From assembly GCF_000143535.2 (NCBI RefSeq), contig NC_037310.1:3472001-3536000 (forward strand): a stretch of 64,000 bases of DNA, read 5' to 3'. The notes under the pieces are model-generated. The model ran no database searches. It was not told where the DNA came from and saw nothing but the letters and a program-made list of their open reading frames with translations. A program made the translations under genes and the position numbers. Shown piece by piece: positions 34,144 to 47,379 of the stretch. The first letter of the stretch is position 1. The number at the start of each line of letters is the position of its first letter. The stretch is from Botrytis cinerea B05.10 (taxonomy: Eukaryota; Ascomycota; Leotiomycetes; Helotiales; Sclerotiniaceae).

Positions 34144-34888
34144 TGTAACGAATTGTTGTGTTGTCAGCAATAGTTTTAACAATATATTGCTAATGCTTAA
34201 TTTTAGATCTGTGCGTTCTGTCCACCCAACCAAGAAGTGGGGGGTAATCTGTGTGCACTTGGCGAATAAGGAGTGGATATGGAGATGTAATCTATTGTAT
34301 CGAGTGGAGTAACGACTTGGTACTCCTTGCTTGATGACAACTTATTAACTTGTAGCATTCATCTTGAATGTGAGTTTTGGTTTCTCACACGTAGGTCTCT
34401 CATAGGAGGAACTTTAGAAAAATCATTCTTATTACCTGATCAAAAAGTTGAGAACAATGAAAAGTCCCGTGAATAATGTTATGAATTGTTATTATAATAG
34501 GTAGCTACGTATCGATTTATGTACAAAGAAACAAAGCAATAACAGTGTCCCAGAATAGATCCAATCCTTCGAACTCCTGGTGTGTTACAATTCAAAACTC
34601 CACCCACACTACGCGATGAACGCAATGAACGCAATGAAATGCTCGATGCATCATCTGATACTGAAGTACTATCTGACTGTCTGATTCGAATGGCAAGATT
34701 GAAACTTATTATCAGATGGTCCCCAGAGTCCTAGGTAGTTCATTCGAGTTTGATGTGCCGTTTCTTCTAATCATCGCGCTCCGCACTTGGTATCATGTCA
34801 AATTCAGTTCAGCCATCTAGACTATCTTCAAGATATGACATATATCTTGTCATTCCCCCAGATTATGCGTCTCCTTATAAATTCCCAG
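34144..34888. other. Intergenic region, nothing recognised
   Basis: About 0.75 kb between the tRNA and the 3' end of the F-box gene. AT-rich; a short duplicated GAACGCAATGAA-type motif occurs near 34617-34636. Confidence 0.45.
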
Positions 34889-37065
34889 CTATTGGTTTAT
34901 GTAGCTATCAATGTCTACTCTGTAAAAGAAAGAGATATGTCCAAAAGGTACCCAGTGCTGTGCCAATACGTCTGGAGATATCATTATCAGTTCCGTTTCG
35001 ATAAATTTTGCTATCAACAGTCAGTAAGAGTTCCTGTGTAATTGTATGAGAAAGGAAACAAATACGATTTTTATATCCTTGATTGGCAATTTGACCGCGA
35101 CTCTTCACAATTCTTGCACCAGGCCAATCCTTCTCCCCATAGCGGACCAATCCCTTGTCACTAATATCATCGGCGACCCATGTAACTTCCCCTCGAGGTA
35201 TATTTGGATCTCCAGTCAATTTAATAGCGCATAGAGAACCCGTGGGAATTCGTGTTTGCCCTTTTCTTGCTTCCCACGCTTCGTGCGATTCGTCTTTTAA
35301 CTTTAATATGGTCGACTCGTCCTGTTTCTGAAGTCCATCTCGCTGATCTAACAGTAGATATTCGCATCCATGACCTGAGTAGTCCCCGACCTAGAATTGT
35401 GATTCGAATCAGCAGGTGAATTGGAGATCCTGAATTGGTAATGATCTGTTGAAACCCGCGTGTCTAATGATAGGTTGATGTGACGCATCCCGGTTTTGCA
35501 AAGTTATGAAACTCTGAGAGTGATTGAATTGTTTCAAATGTTTCTTGTTCTAGTTGGATTCAATGTCCTAGACGAATCGAACATGAGAAAAAAAGGTTCA
35601 GAAACCTTTGAGGTCTCCCTTTCCAGGTATCCTGACTGCCGGAAACTCTGATTGTTTCTTTGTTGATTGTACATGATATAAGTCATATTGTGTAGATACC
35701 AAAAGCCTGGAAAAGGTCATGAATGTGCAGAAGGGATATGCAACTAAGAGGCTTTGATGAGGACAGGAAATATTCCCGATGAACTTCCCGACAACAGCTC
35801 AGATCTAGGTGATTTGAGAAAGCGGGAATGAAATGAGAGCAAACTTACAAAGATACCTCTATAAGGCTTATCCTCTGTTGGTGTATACAATTCAAAATCA
35901 AGAGTTGAGTATGTTTGGATTTGATCTCCTATTTGTACCAGGCCGTTCATCTCCATCCAACCTCTAATTCGAAATGATTTCTCATTAATCTGAGAACGAT
36001 TCTCGGGTCGACCCCATGTAGCTGTGCATGAGTTATCGTAAATGGTAGGACGATCTGCTCGAACTTTTGCTGCAATCTTTGGCGGCGGCCATTTATTCGC
36101 TTGCGGCCTGTTGGGATTATTACCCACTAACAATTTTGATAGCAAAAACCTCGAAGGACAATCCCGAGTAGAATTTCCGCGCTCCAGCATTTTTAGCGGT
36201 ACCTCGCCCTTGAGCCTGCGTTCGGCATGACCCATATCTGATAGGGATCGGTGCGAATAAGAATGGACGTCTAGTTGCTGAGGACTAGTAGCTAAAAGCG
36301 TTCTGGGATTAAAGCAATGAATCACGACTGAGATATCATCTTTCCAAGCACAAAATTGAGGTGATGGCCTTTGCGTCAGAAGTCTGTATAACCCGATAGA
36401 TCCAGTCTCAGGATTGTATTTAGAGATCATGAGCTGCCCGTAGTAATCGGAATCGCCAAACCATACCTTGTTCTTGGTGAGGAACCAGTGAGGGTCATGA
36501 GATTGGTATAGCTTTTTGAAAGACTCGCATGGGGAAGGAGAATTAAGCTTGATACCGGGAACATTTTCTTGTACGAGACGCCGCCAGAGTGAATCAGATT
36601 CTGTGATTTCATACAAGATTTTGCACGATTTGCCAAACTTTATCAGATCGCACGGCGAAAGATAGGAAGAAACTTGGCGAAGTATCTCAACCGGAAGGTG
36701 GGTTAGCTTGAGCTGGGATTCCTTGAGAGGTCCGATACCTAACGATAGGAAGGATCGCTATCAGCCGTGGTTCTTTCAAATGGATAATACAGTAATTGAG
36801 ACTTATGCTTAACTGAAAGACCTTGTCATTTCCATCAAGCGAAAAAACACAACTCGGAAGCCAAGAACACCAAGCAAATACAATACAACGTAGAAAGATA
36901 CATACCCGGAAATGCCGTATTTTTGATTTGAGATGATTCGGAGGATGATGCTTCCTGGGAAGAGAAGAAATTGCTCATGTCCGGACTTTCCACTGCCTCG
37001 ACTAACTGTACATTCGATTCGATGCCGGGATCCAACCGACCATGCAAGTATTTTTCGTTCTCCAT
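34889..37065 (-). CDS. F-box domain protein
   Basis: Likely substrate receptor of an SCF ubiquitin ligase. Exons 37065-36906, 36738-35849, 35390-35066 and 35010-34889 close to 498 residues. The F-box lies at about 66-105: LTHLPVEILRQVSSYLSPCDLIKFGKSCKILY in two adjoining parts, ending before SLWRRLV. The rest matches a widespread but uncharacterised fungal F-box family: KNKVWFGDSDYYGQL, FRIRGWMEMNG, RGIF then VGDYSGHGCEY across intron 2, and a C-terminus of ISPDVLAQHWVPFGHISFF. The last exon is short and was found only by joining a GTATTT donor to a TAG acceptor; without it the conserved C-terminus would be missing. Intron 2 (458 nt) is the longest in the window. Target proteins are unknown. 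Confidence 0.85.
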
Positions 37066-40000
37066 CTGATAGACTCTCTGTTAAACGAAAGAAAACTCGT
37101 TTGTTCTGCTCTATCGAGAAGGCCCTCTAACTTGGAAGGTGGAGCAGATTTTAAAGAGGACGAAGGGGGGAATGCTTGTGTCCTTATGACCAAACCGAAA
37201 TAGACTGGGGACAATGTTGTAGATTGTTCAATCAGATATGGTTGGATACGAGGGGACTGATATCGTCTTTTGACAATGTCTTTCCTAACGTCTTATTCGA
37301 TGATGATGATATCTTAATTGATCATTTGATATTGCTCGCAAGCTTTTCCTCTGTTTAGTCGCACTGTGATATCTCTTGGAAGGAAAGACTGAATGATCAA
37401 TTAGAATGATCAGATTTCTTGGAATTGGATCGCCGTTACTCACTATACGATGAAAATGGTGTAAGGTGTATGTATGGATGGTTGGTGAGCTTCCTATTTC
37501 AGATGTGAAATCGGAAATATTCGTCGGTTGTTGTTTCAATGCACTAGATGAGAAAGCTTGATTATTGCGATCTACACAATTAGCGCATTTTACAGGTTGA
37601 GATGCCAGGACAACAAGGTAATTCAGCTTTCGGCCGATGGGATGTATTTATGAAGTTCAAAGAAGAGAGAAATGCATTGCAATTTCATGTAGGGGATAAG
37701 CAGGTCCAAAAATGGAAGAAAACCATCGAAACGATTGCTTGTACAGGTGTTTAGGTGTTATTAGTGAATGACTGGCAGTCCAGATCTGAGATGACGAAAC
37801 AATCACAACATGATTTTAAGCTCACCGGTGGCGGCTTAAAGGATACTAAATTTACCTCAAGCGAGAAAGAGATAATGAGCGATGAAGGGGTAAAATGAGG
37901 AAGTTCGATATTTACTACGGAGTAAGCTTGAATCTGTCCAAACAACATAATTTGGAGACGAGGGTGACAATAAGCTACATGTGGTTTAATTCTTTCAAGG
38001 TTAAAGAATTCTCCGAAAAAGGGAAGTCTCACATCGGTTCGGTATCGCGGTGACATCCCGTGATAAATGGTGACAAGACTTCTAGGTTGCAACTTTCTCT
38101 AACACATCATTTGTTCAGACCATAGACGGCTTGAATGGATATGCTTGGAATTGAGCTAAGATGCCCATTGCCATTGTAAATCAATTACTAAGCTGCTCCA
38201 CCAGCTGCGAAGTACAATCGCAATCACCTCGATGCATACGATTGATAATTGAAGCTACAAACGCACGTTTTCTTGTCAACACCGGTCAATCACTCACCCC
38301 CTCCTGTTTGTCAGCTCAGCTCAGCAAGATACGCACGCAATCTTATGCCAATCACGTATTGGCATTGGCATTGGCATTGGTATTGGTATTGGTATTGACA
38401 AAACCCTCGAATCTCATGTCGGCCATGTCAATCATCGCTCAATTCCCTCTCCTCCACCAATAATGGCGTCTACCAAGTCAGAGTTTTCCATCTAGTGCCC
38501 AACCCTTTCCAACCTTCTACAATTGAATCAAGCAACTCCGATGTCGCCTCCCTTCCTCATTCTTTCCATCCATCCTCAAACTATTCCCCATCCTGCAATC
38601 TACCCCTGCCAACCCAGCATGCGAGGTCTTCACCGTGCCACCCTTACTAGTCCACCCAAGCACTTCCGGAAGGTGCGTGGAGAAAGTCGCGATGTTGTTC
38701 CTCGTGGCATCGCTAGGATCTATATGTACATTGGAGGTACTGGGTAGGTAGATAGTATCTTTTGATAGTACCAACAGTTGTACTATGAATTAAATAGGAA
38801 GGCAAGATTTTGTTGAGATACAAGGGATACGAATGCCACAGAATACTCGTAGGCCTGGTTGAAACTTGAGCATCGATCGTGAATTGCTAATTGCGAGCGG
38901 AGTGTGATGTGGAATCCGAGCAAACTCCCACTCTCGGACTCGAAGCTACTTTGTCACTAGGGAGATTCGTCATTTGTGATCTGAACGGAAGCCCTATTTT
39001 GGTAGCCCTGCTTGGAGAGAAACGAGATGAAGTTATACATCAGGAGCAGACATCTATCTCCACGTAACCTGCCGAGATACATCCTAAAATAATTATGCAT
39101 AATCGACGGTTAACACGCGGAGAGCACTCTTAACAACGAACTATCAATCCATATAAAGTAAGCTTAGATCTCTACACACGCGTCAAATAACTGCCGATAA
39201 AGTTCCTGGGTATCCAGATAAACATGGGGAATCCCCAGCCCACTCCAGTCCAGTGACATACAAATATGGCAACAGGAAACGAACGCAACGTTGATTACAA
39301 AATCGTCTATGCGATCCCCAACGGTATGGATACTACCACCTACCTAATATCGTCATCAAACATACGATAACAGATATATTGATCAATCTACGAGATATAC
39401 ATGGATACAACACTACACGCTCGCACATGCATCCGTTTCAGAACTCTATATCCTCCTCGAAACCAACCCAATCGGAATCCTTGACTCAACAAATACCCGT
39501 GATGTATGCAACGCTGCCGCAAAAAGAAAACCCAGTTTGCCATCCATCGTACATCTAGTTTGGGAGTTGCATGATTCCTGACCACACAAGAGCGTAATGA
39601 TCACATCATATAAGACACACACATACTACATATATCCACTTTCAAGCTCCACCTCACCACGCCATCTCTTCCTCAAACCCAAATCGATTCAGCGCTCTCC
39701 CCCGCGCCAACCGAACAAGCAGCACGATCGATCACGAAAAGGGGCAACGAAACCTGATATATGTATGCGTATTAGTCGAGATAGCATGGCTGAGCACAGT
39801 ATGGCAGTGTAGAAGTAACATTGTCTCTCCTCAAGCCGAGCAATTTCAAAGACGTCTGGAGAATGAATTCTGCGCGAGGGCCAATTAAAGACAGCGGGAT
39901 TACTAGTGCGCAATCGTGCAAACCCCCTCCTTACTTCTCACTCCTGCGACCTCATACAAATAGTTCTTCTTCCATCACCTTCACCCAGAAGACGACGATC

Positions 40001-40519
40001 AATGATCCATCTGCTCTACATGCGAGAAGTTTTACTATGTCAACTACTAAAGTTTAAAAACGGAAGCACTCTTCGTTCACCATCTTCGAGATATTGCTTT
40101 AAATACCATTACAGCTTCTTGCAAATTTTAAATTTCAGAGTTAGTTATGATTGTAAAGATGAATGAAGAACCTGTATGGATTGTTGCTTGGAGTAGGAGT
40201 ATTGTACACTGGTCATTAATATTTAAAAGGGTGGAGCTGAGATGCTTCTACTAAGGGGAAGGACGAATAGTGAGTGATGAGCTGTAAAAGAGGATTCCAT
40301 ATGAACAATCTTGCTTTGATTTTGTAATTTTTGACATCCCAAGCAATTACGCGCTTTTCTCCCCGAGAAACGGGATTGCCTTCATGACCATTCTGTTCAA
40401 ACATGCCCAAAAAATAACCTCAGATAAAGAAAACTCCATCGCTCCATTTTAATCAATAAAGTTCCCCCGAGCCACCGACGCATGCATACCAATCCACAAG
40501 TAAATGCAACTTATCAGCA
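37066..40519. other. Long intergenic region with ATTGGY hexamer repeat
   Basis: About 3.4 kb, the largest gap in the window. A 113-codon minus frame at 37751-38092 has no recognisable motif. An (ATTGGC/T)n run lies at about 38355-38398. The rest is unremarkable mixed sequence. I see no supported gene. Confidence 0.5.
38355..38398. repeat. (ATTGGC/ATTGGT)7 hexanucleotide tandem
   Basis: Seven consecutive hexamers; the first half ends in C and the second half in T, as if C-to-T changes had spread through part of the array. Confidence 0.85.
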
Positions 40520-43500
40520 TTAATCTACGTATCTAGGACCATCATCCTGCCAATTACCTGCTGGAGTATCCGCAGCATAGGCACCCGGTGTAGGAGCACC
40601 TGCATAATATCCTGGTCCAGGTGTAGGAGCATCCATAGCTTGAGGTGTAGGAGCACCCCAATAGCCAGGAGCCGGCGTTGGCGCCGAATAAGCCCCGGGA
40701 GTTGGAGCATTCATCGCAGCTGGTGTGGGAGCGGAATATCCACCTGGGGTTGGAGCATTCATTGCAGCTGGTGTAGGTGCTGATAAAGGACCACCAGGGG
40801 TTGGAGCATCGTAGGCCGTTCCCCAGTTGTTGTTATTGGATTGGCCAGAGTTCCAGTTGTCGTTTGCATTATTTGGTTGATAGGCTGGAGTCTTCGAACC
40901 CCATGCATCTCCACTATTACCACTACCGCCATACGCGGGAGTTTTGGATCCATAGTTATCTGATAAGCCATAAGCTGGGGTTTTAGCACCAGATGACCAA
41001 GCAGGAGTTCTATTGCCACCTCCATAGGCTGTCCGGCTACCATCATTTGCTGCATAAACAGTTCGAGATCCGTCGTTCGACCAACCAGGTGTTCGGCCGC
41101 CATCAGTAGAACCAGACTTCCAGGCAGGCGTTCGTCCACCTTGGGCACCACCATGAGGAGCTAAAGATGTTAGTAAATATTGGCGAATAAGATAGAATCA
41201 ACTTACTTCTTCCCCAAGCTGGAGTGCGCTCAGGAAGACCACCCGGCATTGGTGTTCGTCCACCAGCACCAGAGTCCCAACCTGGCCCAGGAGTTGCACC
41301 TCCAAATCCACCACGACCTCTTGGAGCTCCTCCTCCTCTACCACCACCAGGGCCACCTCTGAAACCATTTGGATCTACCGATGCTCCACTTATCTTGTCC
41401 TTGAATCCAAGACAGTCTTTTGGCACACTGATTACCTTGCTCTTTGTGTGTAATTCTACTCTTGCATTGGTGTCTGTGGTATCTTTGACAATACCCAGTA
41501 AACCCTTGTATGGGCCTTTGCGGATTGTCACAGTCTGTCCGATAGATTTATCACGACCAAATGATTTAGGCGGAAGCATTTGGCCGTTGTTCTTGGGGTT
41601 AAGCTTCATTGCTGGGTTCATCGAGTTAAGATCTGGCGAAGATGCATTTTCAGTGATGCGTCCTCCCTTGGCAGAGACACTTTGTACGCTAGTAGTTCGT
41701 GCCACAAATATACCAGCATTCTCGCTCAATTCGGAACTCTTCAAGAAGAGATAGGCTCGATGAATGTGTAGAATTCTTCCAGACCTAGCCTCTCCCCCAA
41801 ATTCTTTCACGGTATCCTCCATCTTGATCTCAGCACCATTACGATCTGTCGCCACTGCATTCCTTCGCTTTTCAAGCTTATTGGAAATCTGAGATGGAAT
41901 AACTGTTCTGTTAGATCCATTCTGGTCAAGAACAACAAGTGATTCGCGGTCAACTTTGATGATACAAGCAACAGTAGATGGGTCTAGTTGGACTAAATCC
42001 CAAAGCTCGTACTTTCCTAACGCACCGCTCCCACCAGAATCGCTGGCTTCCCGAAGATCTTTGCTGAAAACAGTGATTTCATTATTATTTTGATCACTCA
42101 GCAAAGTGACACGATCCTCAATGATCTTGACGACCATACCAACTTCATCTCTGAACCTACTGCCGCCAATCACTTTGACGTGATCACCCTCACGGAAACG
42201 TTTGCGTAAACCCTTGATAGGAATTTCAATGGTTTGTCCCCTTAATGCTCCTTCGGATACAGCCATTGTGACAATATCACCAGTGACAGAAACTGCTTTA
42301 CCAACGACGCCCTTTTGTTCCCCCTCGTAAACTTCAATGACGTCTCCGGGTAGATAAGAGGCATTGGCTGTGCTTGCTTTCAAGCTTGCAGCGAGAGCAT
42401 TTAAATCCAAATTTTCGGTACCATCTTCAGCACCAGAAGCAAATCTTGTGACTTCCTCAAGGGTTGGATTGACATCCTTAGTGATAAGCGCCTGGATTTT
42501 AACTTCCTTCTCGCAATATCCATTAATATATTCTTCATTGAAGTAATTCCATGTTTTCGTGTCCGGTCGACCTTGTAGATGTTTCGCATGTCGTTTCTTA
42601 GCTTCGGCTTCACTGAAGAGTCGTTGGGGCGGGCGTGGTCCGGCTACTGGGCGCTTTCTTTTTCCGTCCGCTCCTACACTAGTATCCTCATGAAGACCAT
42701 AGTCGAGACGAGGAACATATCTGACACGGAGTTCGAGACCAGTATCAGTAACTTCCAGCACTTGCGCAAGATCACCCGCATATTTTACTGGGCGCCTAAG
42801 TCGTACATAGGCTCCAACCTCTACAGTTGGACTTTTCGTAACTCTGAGAAGGTCGGGCATTTCCTTGATCTCAACCAGCATCATTTTAGTTCGAGGGTAG
42901 ACATTCATGAGACCATCCATAGCAGTCAAAATGTCGGCTTGTCGCTGGGCTTCGACATAAATGAAACCCTTCATTGTAGATTGCGTTCCACCACGCTCAA
43001 AAGCGCAAGTGATCGCAAGCTCCTCTTTAGTGCCAGCTCTCTCTTCTATGCGCTTCATTATAGAGAAAACAGCCTCTCTTTCCTTTCCTTCTTTACATCG
43101 TACGGCCCAAATACTAGGATCGTCGACACTAGGAAGTAAGAGACGTTTTGGAACGACCGCTGAGTCTCCGGTGCCTCTCGATGATCGACCCTTGTTCGCA
43201 TATCGTTGTCGTAAAATTTCTGCTTGCTTTTCCGCATCGAGACTCGCCTCCATTTCGCGTCTCCTGTCCAAATCTCGGTGACGCCTGTCATCTGTCTCAC
43301 CACCATCTGGAAGGTCTGCCATGTCATCTGGGTGTGTGTCTGCAATGAAAGTGTGATTCATTTCGTTCAATTCATCTTCGTCATCCTCATTCTCATCCTC
43401 GTCTTCATCTACTTCAGCTTCGACATCGAGGAAAACATTGCGACGGTCTCTGCGGCGCTTGCGGCGGTGTCCCTACACTTTGCGGTTAGAAAAACTGTAG

Positions 43501-43892
43501 GTCACTGCATTGTGGGCGAACAGGAATTGTATATGCAGCACAGAAATGCTTACCGTGATTTCTTCTTCATCATCCTCTTCTTCCTCTTCCTCATCGTCAT
43601 CATCATTAGCACCTCCACCAATGTCTTCTCCCTCGCCTTCATCATCTTCGTCATCATCATCGTCGTCAGCACCGCCCGAACCGTGTTTTCTGCCATTCGA
43701 AGGGGCTGCTTCATCATCGGAGCCATCTTCGTCCCCTACTTGATGACGCGAAGATTCATTTTGTCTTTGCGCGCTGGTTGTGTTGTGTCCTTCATCTTCG
43801 TTGTCTGAGAGATCCGCAGGTTGGGGATTGAAATTGTCGTCCTCTTCGTCGCTTTCATCAAAGGAGTTATTCAATAAATTCGAGGTAGACAT
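40520..43892 (-). CDS. spt5: Transcription elongation factor Spt5
   Basis: Partner of Spt4 in DSIF; binds RNA polymerase II, promotes processivity and couples elongation to RNA processing. Exons 43892-43554, 43472-41207 and 41160-40520 close to 1081 residues, usual for fungi. Layout: a highly acidic N-terminus (about 1-150, long Asp/Glu runs), an NGN domain from about 232 ([12 protein letters not shown]), and several KOW domains (for example [50 protein letters not shown]). A Gly/Arg-rich linker follows, then a C-terminal repeat region from about 865. That region has two repeat styles: TPAW/TPAY-containing Gly/Ser/Asn-rich repeats, then APTPG/APTPA repeats. The Thr-Pro units are expected targets of CDK9/Bur1-type kinases. 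Confidence 0.97.
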
Positions 43893-45263
43893 TTTAACAC
43901 AAAGGATGAAAGAAGAAAATGTGCATTCGAAGAGGGAAACGAGAGGTATTTGTAGATTTTTTCAAGAAGACAAATCTCAAGGTCAATGGATTAAGTAAAT
44001 AAGGCAAGGCAAGCTAATAACCTTTGTTCAAAATGGCCTCAGCCTTTCGACCAGTAGTGGGACTAACTTATCTAGGGATAACCCCAAATTACCTAAGCCA
44101 ATGAGACTGTACTAGTGTACTGTTCGAAGACTTAGGTTATACAATGCATGTACAGTTCTTCTTCAAGATCTTATTCAATACAATTCATTGTCATAGAGAA
44201 TTGTGTTGAACTGAATTATTCGAGGAAACCCTGAATATGGAATGAAAGGCGCTCATCGATCTTTGGTAGAAATTTTGGAACAAATTAGGTCAGGAGGTAC
44301 AGGTGGTTATCGATGCACTTACTACTAAGTATTCAAAAGCGACTGAAGAAAAACCTGTGAATTCTCTCCTGTGGATGTCTATTAACCCTTGAATTGTGTG
44401 TCCAAGTCAAGTTGATAGGATGTAATATAATTCTATGCTGCTACTGATCCCACTGACACCCGACTTATCCTCTCTCCTCTTGCCCTGAATGAACCATGCA
44501 GAAAAACTCCATACTCGAAGTCAAACCAATACAGAGCTTCCTTACACACAGAGATTTCAGGTCTTCTTTGCTGCATCTTTACGGATGTACCATTGGTCCG
44601 TCATATACTTTCAGCCAATCTTCGCGGGCATTTGAACCCTCTTTCAAATACAATAGTTTCATCCTACTGTTGGAAAGTAATGTTTTTTGCTTTCAGCCTT
44701 GAATCTAATCACTGGGTACTGCACGGCATTGCTAGCTCATGGGTTCGGCACATATACACGCTCACACTTATCATGGGCTTGTGGTAAACATTAAAACCTC
44801 AAATTTCTCGCAGGACCACCCATTCATAAACATGGGCTCGAGTTACCTGGCACCGTAACTGAGTGCCAAAAAGCAGTCGATGCTTGCTGACTGACCATGT
44901 TCATGGCAAGGAAGTTGATACAAAATTTTGATCACTGTAGGGCTAGGCATGCCATTCATGACTGAGGATGTTGTGGAAGATGCAGGGCTGTAGTCACAAT
45001 AATTTCGGAAAATTGCGTATGTGTACTCCAATTCAAGGTGAAAATTTGGTTGAAGTTTCAATTTCGGCCATACGACTTACTCGTAATTGTAAATTCAAGT
45101 GACTAGTCACCTCACACCTATCATACATAAACTCCGATGAGTATAAGATCATGAATACTCGGATATTGTAGATGCAATCTCCAGAAAACCGAACTCCAGG
45201 CTTTGACATGCGATAATGCTACGCTCCTTTCTAATAGCCGACCTGAAAGCTCATCATAATTCA
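43893..45263. other. Intergenic region upstream of spt5
   Basis: About 1.4 kb between the spt5 start and the 3' end of the WD40 gene. No gene or motif recognised. Confidence 0.5.
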
Positions 45264-47379
45264 TCACAGCTTCACGCCCCAGATACCCCTTCCTCCACTC
45301 ACTCCGAGCCAATCGCCGTTCTCGTTATTGTTCAAGTTGCTTCGTGGCGCCCAGCTGATATTTCCCACTTCGTAGTCACATTGCCAACTGGCAGTAGGCC
45401 CTCGAGAATTGTCCGATGCTGGTGCACCATTCATGCTAGGACCAACAGGAGGGGCGGTGTTTTGACTTAGCAGATCCCAAATAAGAACCAAAGAATCATC
45501 AGCCCCAGAAGCAAGTGTACCTCTCCTATTTGGAGACCATTCTATGCAGTTTATAGATGAGGAATGGCCCTGGAGTTCGAGGAGTGCTTGTCCAGGCTGT
45601 CTAACATCCAAGATACGAATAATGTTAGAATCTTGTGAGAATGTAGCGAGGAGATGAGTATCATGTGGCGACGCTGCTAGTCGTAGTAAAGGGGGTGCAT
45701 AGGACATAGTTTGCTGGGCTAAAGTTGGACTTATTCTGCCACCGCCAGGACTCGAATCTATGAGTGAAATTAGTAACATGCCTAACACTGACTTCAAAAT
45801 TCATACCTTTATCATCCTTTGAAGTTGGCTCATAGATGATGGTACTGTGCTCCAAGCTTCGAAGGTCAAACATCCGCACACTTCCATCAGCTCCACAGCT
45901 AACAAAAACATCCACGCTGTTCGCGCAAAATCTGACATCGAAGACTTCTTTGTCATGTGCAATCAGTTGTGTCTTGGCAGTCAATGTGGGGATATCCCAT
46001 ATGGTGCATGTCGTATCTATGCTGGAAGTAATGATTAAACTAGGCGAGACAGTGTTCCAATCCAAGGAGGTCAGAGGTGCAGTATGTTCTGGGGTTTTCG
46101 AGTTAGACAGTAGGGCTAGTGGCGTAAGTTTGCTAGGAGGTAGGTCTCGACCGGAATTAGAAGAGCGACCTCCGATAGTGTTGCTTGCCGTCGCAACTGG
46201 AGTTTCAGATGGTAGCGACCACAATCTCAAATGGTCACCTGAAGTAGCTAGTAGATCTGTAGATTGCTTTTGCGATGATGGTGGTTCCCATAGGAGCCGA
46301 GTTACAGGATATGAATGTGTGGCCTCGGCAACCTTTGTAAATTCAAGTCCATATTTTGGAGCTCCAGGTACATAGGATTCAGACTGGGTAGGAACGATAT
46401 GGGAATCAAGAATTTGAATCTGATCATTGGTATTAGCACTGAGTTATATGCCCAAGGCTCAAAGTGAAATTGATAAGCTTACAAAGTTATGCCCGTCTTC
46501 TAGATAACTTCCTATTGCGATCTTCCCCGCATCGTTGTTTTGCGCTGGCCATTTACACCAGTCGAATGCATATAAAGCCCACGGCGCGAGATAGTTGCTG
46601 TTGGTGGGTGTTGCGCTGGTACCATCATATGAATATGGATTGGCCCCAGGTAAGCCTTCGGCAAGTGTTGAATCGGTACGCGGTCGAATGTCTGCAAGGC
46701 CAAGAGGAGCATTGGATACGGTTCTTTGAGAGCCTTGTGGTGTATATTTCTGTGTATTCTGCTCAGATCCGCCCGGCGTGGTTGTTTGAAATGTTGCAAA
46801 ACCTTGACTATCAAATCCTGCCGCTGGGCTAGATCGAGTATAATTGTGCGAATGACCTGCGGATCGCGAGGGGGTTGAATATTGATCTTGCGATATCGTG
46901 GGTATCGAAGGGGCTGTATTTGTCGAAGTCACACCTGGTCTTCCTGGTTGTAAAGCACCTGGAAGTGGTGCCGCATTTGAATATTGGGATGAATCGGGAG
47001 CGGCTTGGTCTAAGGTCATACGTGGACCACTTGCACCATAATCTCTTGGAGATAAAGTGCCTCGTTGCGCAGACATATTTGAATGGAGCTCGTCGGCGTG
47101 TCGAGCTCGCCTTGGTGTTTCGTATTGTTGAGACTGTTGATTCATTGATGTATTGTTGGAAGTGGTCGTCATGGAAGAATTTGGATGGGGTAGACCATAT
47201 GTTGTTGGTGGTGGTGCAGATTGTCCTGTGGCAGAGCTAGACAATGAAGGCATACCAAAACTACCTAGATTTGCTGCAGCTTGTAATATGCCTCCCGAAG
47301 TCGAATTTCCCGGCAAAGCATTTTGTTGCGATGAAGACGAGCGAGAATTTGAGTGAATGTTAAAAGAGTCGAAAGGCAT
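45264..47379 (-). CDS. WD40 repeat protein, DCAF7/WDR68 (TTG1) type
   Basis: Scaffold of the DCAF7/WDR68 family (yeast YPL247C; plant TTG1), which binds DYRK-type kinases and transcription factors. Exons 47379-46483, 46419-45807 and 45757-45264 give 667 residues. The first about 260 residues are a Ser/Gln/Asn/Pro-rich extension. The family signature then starts: LAPWALYAFDWCKWP, IAIGSYLEDGHNF, and IQILDSHIVP straight after intron 1. WD repeats follow, with LTSLDWNTVSPSLIITSSID, DVRFCANSVDVFVSCGADGS, INCIEWSPN and a final VGNISWAP repeat. Animal members lack the long N-terminal extension. Head-to-head with the PPAT gene across 559 nt. Confidence 0.92.

Noticed and set aside
35391..35848. Possible snoRNA in the long F-box intron
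   Set aside because: No convincing C/D or H/ACA box pair was found on the transcribed strand.
40759..41154. 131-codon minus frame inside the spt5 last exon
   Set aside because: Alternate frame of the repetitive C-terminal region; the spliced Spt5 frame explains the sequence.
43510..43743. Poly-Ser frame on the plus strand
   Set aside because: Antisense shadow of the acidic Asp/Glu runs of Spt5.
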